This document shows, in pieces, positions 6,750 to 10,620 of a DNA stretch of 10,620 nt (its first letter is position 1; every line of letters begins with the position of its first letter). The notes under the pieces are model-generated. The model had not been told where the DNA came from and made no database searches. It saw nothing but the letters and a program-made list of their open reading frames with translations. The position numbers and the translations under genes are program-made. The stretch comes from Clostridium sp. CAG:1013 (lineage in GTDB: Bacteria > Bacillota > Clostridia > Oscillospirales > Acutalibacteraceae), in NCBI GenBank assembly GCA_000432995.1, contig HF972654.1, forward strand, positions 137,395 to 148,014. Direction: 5' to 3'.

Positions 6750-7976
6750 ATGGGAGTGTACGAAGAACTGCAGGCCCGGGGATTGATCGCCCAGGTCACC
6801 AATGAAGAAGAGATCCGCGAAGTTGTCAACAACGGTAAAGCTGTGTTCTACATCGGCTTTGACTGCACCGCAGACAGCCTTACCGCCGGCCACTTTATGG
6901 CCCTTACCCTGATGAAGCGGCTGCAAATGGCGGGAAACAAGCCCATCGCCCTTATCGGCGGTGGCACCACCATGATCGGCGACCCCTCCGGTCGGACCGA
7001 CATGAGGAAAATGCTCACCAAGGAGGACATCCAGCACAACGCTGACTGCTTCAAGCGTCAGATGGAGCGGTTCATTGAATTTGGCGAGGGCGATGGCAAG
7101 GCCATGATGCTCAACAACGCTGACTGGCTTCTTAACCTGAACTACGTGGATCTGCTGCGGGAAGTGGGTGCCTGCTTCAGCGTAAACAACATGCTCCGGG
7201 CTGAGTGCTACAAGCAGCGCATGGAAAAGGGACTGTCCTTCCTGGAGTTCAACTACATGATCATGCAGAGCTACGACTTCTACTACCTGTTCCAGCACTA
7301 CGGCTGCAACATGGAGTTCGGCGGCGACGACCAGTGGAGCAACATGCTGGGCGGCACCGAGCTGATCCGCCGGAAGTTGGGCAAGGACGCTCACGCCATG
7401 ACCATCACCCTGCTCACCGACTCTCAGGGCAAGAAGATGGGCAAGACCGCCGGCAATGCCGTGTGGCTGGATCCCAACAAGACCAGTCCCTTTGACTTCT
7501 ACCAGTACTGGCGCAATGTGGACGACGCCGACGTGATCAAGTGCGTGCGGATGCTCACCTTCCTGCCTCTGGAAGAGATCGAGGAAATGAGCCATTGGGA
7601 AGGCAGCCAGCTGAACAAGGCCAAGGAGATCCTGGCCTTCGAGCTGACCAAGATGGTCCATGGGGAAGAGGAAGCGAAAAAGGCTCAGGACGGCGCTCGG
7701 GCACTGTTTGGTGCTGGAGCGGACACAGCCAACATGCCCACCACTCAGCTGTCCGCTGAGGACTTCACCGATGGAGAAATCGCTGTTCTGGATCTGCTCC
7801 TGAAAACAGGTCTGGTTCCCTCCAAGGGTGAAGGCCGGCGGCTGATCCAGCAGGGCGGTCTGACTGTGGCTGACGAGAAGGTCACTGACATGAACAAGAC
7901 CTTCCCTCAGGAGACCTTTGAAAACGGCTTGGTCATCAAGAAGGGCAAGAAAGTGTTCCACAAAGCTGTTTGCTAA
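6750..7976 (+). CDS. tyrS: Tyrosyl-tRNA synthetase
   Basis: TyrS is a class Ic synthetase. It activates tyrosine with ATP and charges tRNA-Tyr in the cytoplasm. The start is the ATG at 6750: GGAAAGG at 6734–6740 is 9 nt upstream, whereas the in-frame ATG at 6741 would touch it. The product is 408 residues. The catalytic domain has GFDCTADSLTAGHF at 36–49, GDPSGRTDMR at 77–86, the tyrosine-site FNYMIMQSYDF, the GGDDQW segment, and KMGKT at 229–233 as the KMSKS equivalent. A C-terminal S4 RNA-binding domain contains GLVPSKGEGRRLIQQGG. Numbering runs parallel to Geobacillus stearothermophilus TyrS. Thr40 is kept, but the first His of HIGH (H45 there) is Thr45 here, and K82 is Arg82. Expression is T-box controlled. 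Confidence 0.97.
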   Translation: MGVYEELQARGLIAQVTNEEEIREVVNNGKAVFYIGFDCTADSLTAGHFMALTLMKRLQMAGNKPIALIGGGTTMIGDPSGRTDMRKMLTKEDIQHNADCFKRQMERFIEFGEGDGKAMMLNNADWLLNLNYVDLLREVGACFSVNNMLRAECYKQRMEKGLSFLEFNYMIMQSYDFYYLFQHYGCNMEFGGDDQWSNMLGGTELIRRKLGKDAHAMTITLLTDSQGKKMGKTAGNAVWLDPNKTSPFDFYQYWRNVDDADVIKCVRMLTFLPLEEIEEMSHWEGSQLNKAKEILAFELTKMVHGEEEAKKAQDGARALFGAGADTANMPTTQLSAEDFTDGEIAVLDLLLKTGLVPSKGEGRRLIQQGGLTVADEKVTDMNKTFPQETFENGLVIKKGKKVFHKAVC

Positions 7977-7994
7977 AAAATAACACGTAATGCA

Positions 7995-8028
7995 AGAACC
8001 CCTCCTTTTCAACAAAAGGAGGGGTTCT
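7995..8028. terminator. Symmetrical hairpin between convergent genes, probable bidirectional terminator
   Basis: AGAACCCCTCCTTTT (7995–8009) and AAAAGGAGGGGTTCT (8014–8028) form a perfect 15-bp stem with the loop CAAC. It lies 18 nt after the tyrS stop and 20 nt after the end of the converging P-loop gene. There is no long U run beyond the stem. If the outer A-U pairs open, the RNA reads a GC-rich stem followed by UUCU and further U-rich bases in either direction, so termination on both strands is plausible. The rest of 7977–8048 shows nothing else. Confidence 0.8.
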
Positions 8029-8048
8029 GTATATCAGATTCCCAAAAG

Positions 8049-8546
8049 TCATAGGGAAATACAATGTTTAATATCCTGTTTTCGTGATAATGTAACCACC
8101 TTGGTCTCGTATTTTGAAAGTATACTACGTATTTGCGGAAGATTCACATGATAGAATTTATTTGTCCATTTGAGCAAAGAAATCAGAGAACTTAGCGTCT
8201 CGTTTTTTCTGTTAGTTCTATTGAATTTTCGTTTGAAAAATCTGCGGATAATCCGAACACGGCACAATAAAGGCGACGTATCCAAAAAATAGATCACGTC
8301 AGCCTGAGCAAAACTAGATTCACACCAAGTGAACTGAACGCCTTCTATGATCCAATCCTCTCGGGAAACTACTTGCTCCAACATGGCGTCTCGACTATTC
8401 TCATCTCGCTTACAATTATATGCCCCTTTCGAATTATCCCAAAACAAATCGTCTAGGGAGCATATGGGAATATGATATTTTTCACCCAATTGTTTCGCGA
8501 GAAATGTTTTTCCCGATCCGCTTGCACCAATAATTCGAATTCTCAT
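8049..8546 (-). CDS. P-loop NTPase, adenylate-kinase-like (FlaR / 'DNA topology modulation' family)
   Basis: This is a small nucleoside-kinase-fold protein of unknown substrate. From the ATG at 8546 it has 165 residues: Walker A GASGSGKT at 7–14, then ICSLDDLFWD, a DWIIEGV segment and an ADVIYFLDT Walker-B-like strand, then a basic stretch (RIIRRFFKRKFNR) that could be the lid. These match the adenylate-kinase-related family often annotated FlaR or topology modulation protein; the substrate is unknown. An in-frame ATG at 8576 would add ten residues, but it has no ribosome binding site and sits too close to the likely promoter. The gene is AT-rich (21 of 60 G/C at 8161–8220, against 41 of 60 at 7321–7380 in tyrS), which suggests recent acquisition. 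It lies behind the dap operon terminator and converges on tyrS. Confidence 0.87.
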   Translation of the reverse strand: MRIRIIGASGSGKTFLAKQLGEKYHIPICSLDDLFWDNSKGAYNCKRDENSRDAMLEQVVSREDWIIEGVQFTWCESSFAQADVIYFLDTSPLLCRVRIIRRFFKRKFNRTNRKNETLSSLISLLKWTNKFYHVNLPQIRSILSKYETKVVTLSRKQDIKHCISL

Positions 8547-8579
8547 TGCTTCACCGCAGCCTTCTGCAAATTGCATGTT

Positions 8580-8607
8580 ATTATATTAAAACCACGCTGT
8601 AAAGCAA
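8580..8607 (-). promoter_or_regulatory. Possible promoter of the P-loop gene
   Basis: On the minus strand TATAAT occupies 8585–8580. A weak -35 candidate, TTGCTT at 8607–8602, lies 16 bases upstream, inside the terminator stem of the preceding operon. A start near 8573 would give a leader of about 27 nt to the ATG at 8546 and exclude the ATG at 8576. The -10 is good and the -35 poor, so this is tentative. Confidence 0.4.
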
Positions 8608-8627
8608 ACAAGCTTTCCAGCGTGGTT
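8586..8627 (-). terminator. Rho-independent terminator of the dapA–dapB–ACT operon
   Basis: Read on the minus strand, AACCACGCTG (8627–8618) pairs with CAGCGTGGTT (8599–8590). After a single mismatch, an inner GAAAGC/GCTTT helix extends the stem to a 6-nt loop. The sequence then runs TTTTAATAT. It begins 44 nt after the stop of the ACT gene, in the right orientation for that operon. The 8628–8671 stretch between them shows nothing else. Confidence 0.85.
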
Positions 8628-8671
8628 CCCAGTTTTCATGTAACAGCTTTTTGACGATATTTCCAAACTGC

Positions 8672-9130
8672 TTACGCCATAGCCTTCTGAATCGCGCCAA
8701 GCACTGTATCGAAGTCAGCTTCGGTGACCAGCAGGGAGATCTCTACCTCAGAAGTGGTGATCAGCCGGATATCGGCATCCGTGCCGGAAATAGCATTAAA
8801 TACCTGGGCTGCAATGCCGGGAGTATTCTTCATCAGAGGATCATAGACGGAGATCTTATGGTTGACGGAGCTTACGATTACGTCAATGTCTGTCTCCCGC
8901 TTCAGCTTGGAAGTGAAGCCCAGGATGTCAATCATATCCTCGTCGGAAATGGTGAAAGACAGACCGGTAGTCGCCCCATGGGTGGGGGCCATGGAGATCA
9001 TATCTATGTTGATGCCATACTGGGAAATCGCGTCAAAAATCTTGGCGATGGATACCACATTGGCGGGAAAATCCTGCAAAGTGATAAGGGTGATGTTATC
9101 GACTGTACTGATGACTGTGGAAGCACTCAT
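8672..9130 (-). CDS. Stand-alone double-ACT protein, aspartokinase regulatory-domain-like
   Basis: The 152 residues align by eye with the C-terminal regulatory half of aspartate kinase, the part made separately as the beta subunit in Bacillus. ACT 1 contains ANVVSIAKIFDAISQYGINIDMI and then GLSFTISDEDM. A second ACT unit contains KNTPGIAAQVFNAI and finishes TTSEVEISLLVTEADFD, close to the aspartokinase ending. There is no amino-acid-kinase catalytic domain here or upstream in frame. The usual Q-N after DMI, linked to effector binding in many aspartokinases, reads S-M. A strong GAGGAGG ribosome binding site overlaps the dapB stop, 7 nt before the ATG; the intergenic gap is 12 nt. Last gene of the dap operon. 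I infer an aspartate-family amino-acid sensor or a partner of a separate aspartokinase. Its real partner is unknown. Confidence 0.88.
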   Translation of the reverse strand: MSASTVISTVDNITLITLQDFPANVVSIAKIFDAISQYGINIDMISMAPTHGATTGLSFTISDEDMIDILGFTSKLKRETDIDVIVSSVNHKISVYDPLMKNTPGIAAQVFNAISGTDADIRLITTSEVEISLLVTEADFDTVLGAIQKAMA

Positions 9131-9142
9131 GAGAAATCCTCC

Positions 9143-9895
9143 TCAAATCAAATGGGACATGTCGTAAAGTCCAGGGCCCTTACAGGTCATGAACACCGCC
9201 GCGTTGACGGCGCCGGCAGCGAACAGTTCCTTGGACTGAGCCGAATGAGACAGAGTAATGACCTCGCTCTGTCCCGCGAAGATCACCTGGTGCTCGCCCA
9301 CAATGGTGCCGCCCCTCACGGAATGGAGACCGATCTCCTTTTTCTCCCGCTTTTTCCGCTGGGAGTGACGATCGTACACATAGTTCATGGAGTCGTCCCG
9401 CACCTGGTTGATAGCATCGGCGATCATCAGGGCCGTGCCACTGGGAGCGTCGATCTTCTGGTTGTGGTGCATCTCCACGATCTCCACATCAAAAGCGTCT
9501 CCCAGAACAGCTTCCGCCTTCTTGGCCAGTTCGATCAAAAGATTCACGCCCAGGGACATGTTCCGGGAATAGAACAGGGGCAATTCCTTGGAAGCTTCCT
9601 GGATCTCCGCTGTCTGTTCCGCGCTGTAACCGGTAGTGCACAGCACCGCCGCCACACCTGCGTGGCTCCGGCAGTATTCCAGAATGGAAGAAAGGGAAGA
9701 GGGGTGTGAGAAATCCACCACCACTTGAGCCTCTTCCTTCACCTGATCCAAGGAAGAATATACGGGAAACGCGCTGTTCCCGCCGCCGGAAATATCCACA
9801 CCGGCCACGATGGAGCAATCCTCCCGCTGATTGACAAAATTCTGCACCGCAGCGCCCATTTTACCGTTGCAGCCACAGAGAATAATATTGGTCAT
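9143..9895 (-). CDS. dapB: 4-hydroxy-tetrahydrodipicolinate reductase
   Basis: DapB reduces the product of DapA to tetrahydrodipicolinate with NAD(P)H in the lysine/diaminopimelate pathway. The 250 residues are of normal size. The nucleotide-binding GCNGKMG is at 8–14 and VVVDFSHP at 58–65. CTTGY at 86–90 is the usual loop. The catalytic signature EIVEMHHNQKIDAPSGTA runs from 138, with H143–H144, K147 and the substrate-binding PSGT at 151–154. RGGTIVGEHQVIFAG follows. A local basic stretch QRKKREKK at 179–186 precedes EIGLHSVRGG. The ATG at 9895 has AAAGGAT upstream (minus strand), about 10 nt away. The gene lies 35 nt after dapA and is followed 12 nt later by the ACT gene. Confidence 0.98.
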   Translation of the reverse strand: MTNIILCGCNGKMGAAVQNFVNQREDCSIVAGVDISGGGNSAFPVYSSLDQVKEEAQVVVDFSHPSSLSSILEYCRSHAGVAAVLCTTGYSAEQTAEIQEASKELPLFYSRNMSLGVNLLIELAKKAEAVLGDAFDVEIVEMHHNQKIDAPSGTALMIADAINQVRDDSMNYVYDRHSQRKKREKKEIGLHSVRGGTIVGEHQVIFAGQSEVITLSHSAQSKELFAAGAVNAAVFMTCKGPGLYDMSHLI

Positions 9896-9930
9896 GGTTG
9901 GAACATCCTTTCTTTTTCACAAAGGGGCTG

Positions 9931-10620
9931 TTACACCAAGTTGTGCTTTTGCAGCAGTGCAGTGAGCTTCACCTTGCCTTCGTCGGTCATGGTGGTCAAA
10001 GGCATACGGCAGTAATTGGACTGGATCATGCCCATCTGATACATGGCTTCCTTGATGGGAATGGGGTTCACGTCCAGGAAGAAACCGTCCATCAGGTCCA
10101 GGTACTCCAAGTCCAGCTTCCGGGCAGTCTCCAGGTCGCCTTTGAGCATAGCGTCCGCCAGCTGATGCATGGTGCCGGGCAGAGCATTGGAGAACACGGA
10201 AATGACGCCCTTGCCGCCCAATGCCATAATGGGCAGGGTCTGATTGTCCTCGCCGGAGTAGATGGTCAGGTCCTCGCCGCAGAGGGCAGCGGTGCGAGCC
10301 GTAGCGGAGATATCTCCGTTGGCCTCCTTCACAGCCACAATATAGGGGTTCTTGGAAAGCTCCTTGTAGGTGGCAGGCTGGATGTTGCAGCCGGTACGGC
10401 TGGGAACATTGTACAGGATGCAGGGCATCTTCACGCTGTCAGCCACATAGTTGAAGCTCTCGATCAGACCCTTTTGAGAAGTTTTGTTATAATAGGGGGT
10501 CACAAGCAGCAGACCGTCAGCGCCCAGGGCCTTAGCTTCCTGGGAAAGCTCTACACAGAAAGCGGTGTCGTTACTGCCAGTGCCGGCAATAACAGGTACC
10601 CGACCATTGACTTTATCGAT
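9931..10620 (-). CDS. dapA: 4-hydroxy-tetrahydrodipicolinate synthase, 5'-truncated
   Basis: DapA condenses pyruvate with aspartate semialdehyde through a Schiff-base Lys, the first committed step of lysine/diaminopimelate synthesis. The gene runs off the right edge: 229 residues are visible, and about 65 N-terminal residues with the GTTGE motif lie outside, so the GTG at 10503 is not the start. Visible motifs are VIAGTGSNDT, TPYYNKTSQKGL (substrate-proximal Tyr), ILYNVPSRTG (catalytic Tyr and the Arg that binds aspartate semialdehyde), VAVKEANGD (Schiff-base Lys, visible residue 98), YSGEDNQTLP, LGGKGVISV and NPIPIKEAMYQMG. All expected catalytic residues in the visible part are present. It is the first visible gene of the dap operon, and its promoter is beyond the window. 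Confidence 0.98.
   Translation of the reverse strand: MDKVNGRVPVIAGTGSNDTAFCVELSQEAKALGADGLLLVTPYYNKTSQKGLIESFNYVADSVKMPCILYNVPSRTGCNIQPATYKELSKNPYIVAVKEANGDISATARTAALCGEDLTIYSGEDNQTLPIMALGGKGVISVFSNALPGTMHQLADAMLKGDLETARKLDLEYLDLMDGFFLDVNPIPIKEAMYQMGMIQSNYCRMPLTTMTDEGKVKLTALLQKHNLV

Noticed and set aside
6726..8015. A 429-codon open frame on the minus strand opposite tyrS
   Set aside because: It mirrors the full length of a secure tyrS, is low in complexity (runs of Val, His, Leu and Gln), and has no recognisable domain. It is a composition-driven antisense frame.
8547..8576. Upstream ATG at 8576 for the P-loop gene
   Set aside because: There is no ribosome binding site before it, the putative -10 is only a few bases upstream, and the ATG at 8546 places Walker A at the usual distance from the N-terminus.
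8651..9709. A 352-codon open frame on the plus strand opposite the ACT gene and dapB
   Set aside because: It spans two well-supported genes and their intergenic gap, and its translation resembles no family. It is an antisense shadow.

Overview
This is a gene-dense chromosomal window, almost certainly from a moderately high-GC Clostridia-type Firmicute, with the Oscillospirales as my best guess. Three things point there: the gene order dxs–tlyA–nadK–argR–recN, a classical T-box leader in front of tyrS, and strong AGGAGG-type ribosome binding sites. The content is mostly core metabolism and translation. I see no insertion sequence, phage, CRISPR array or defence island.

Layout. (1) Bases 1–6391, plus strand, are a tightly packed run: folD (5' end cut off) – dxs – tlyA – nadK – argR – recN. 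Gaps are 4–67 nt, and dxs and tlyA overlap. The run joins one-carbon folate metabolism, isoprenoid precursor synthesis, ribosomal RNA methylation, NADP supply, arginine-responsive regulation and DNA repair. (2) Bases 6388–7976, plus strand, are a separate unit: a perfect-consensus sigma-A promoter whose -35 box overlaps the recN stop codon, a tyrosine T-box leader with specifier codon TAC, its attenuator, and tyrS. A long symmetrical hairpin follows and probably serves both converging units. (3) Bases 8049–8546, minus strand, hold an AT-rich P-loop kinase-like gene (FlaR / 'topology modulation' type). Its composition is unlike its neighbours. (4) Bases 8580–10620, minus strand, are the lysine/diaminopimelate operon dapA (5' end cut off) – dapB – a stand-alone double-ACT protein resembling the regulatory part of aspartokinase, closed by a rho-independent terminator.

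How the parts relate. dapA and dapB are consecutive steps toward diaminopimelate and lysine. The ACT protein shares their operon and looks like a detached aspartokinase regulatory subunit, so it may sense an aspartate-family amino acid. tyrS is induced by uncharged tRNA-Tyr through the T-box.

No radically new system is evident. The best second looks are the catalytic-domain-free aspartokinase-like ACT protein, the AT-rich kinase-like islet whose putative promoter sits on the upstream terminator, the Thr-for-His change in the TyrS HIGH motif, and the shortened folD–dxs junction that lacks xseA, xseB and ispA.
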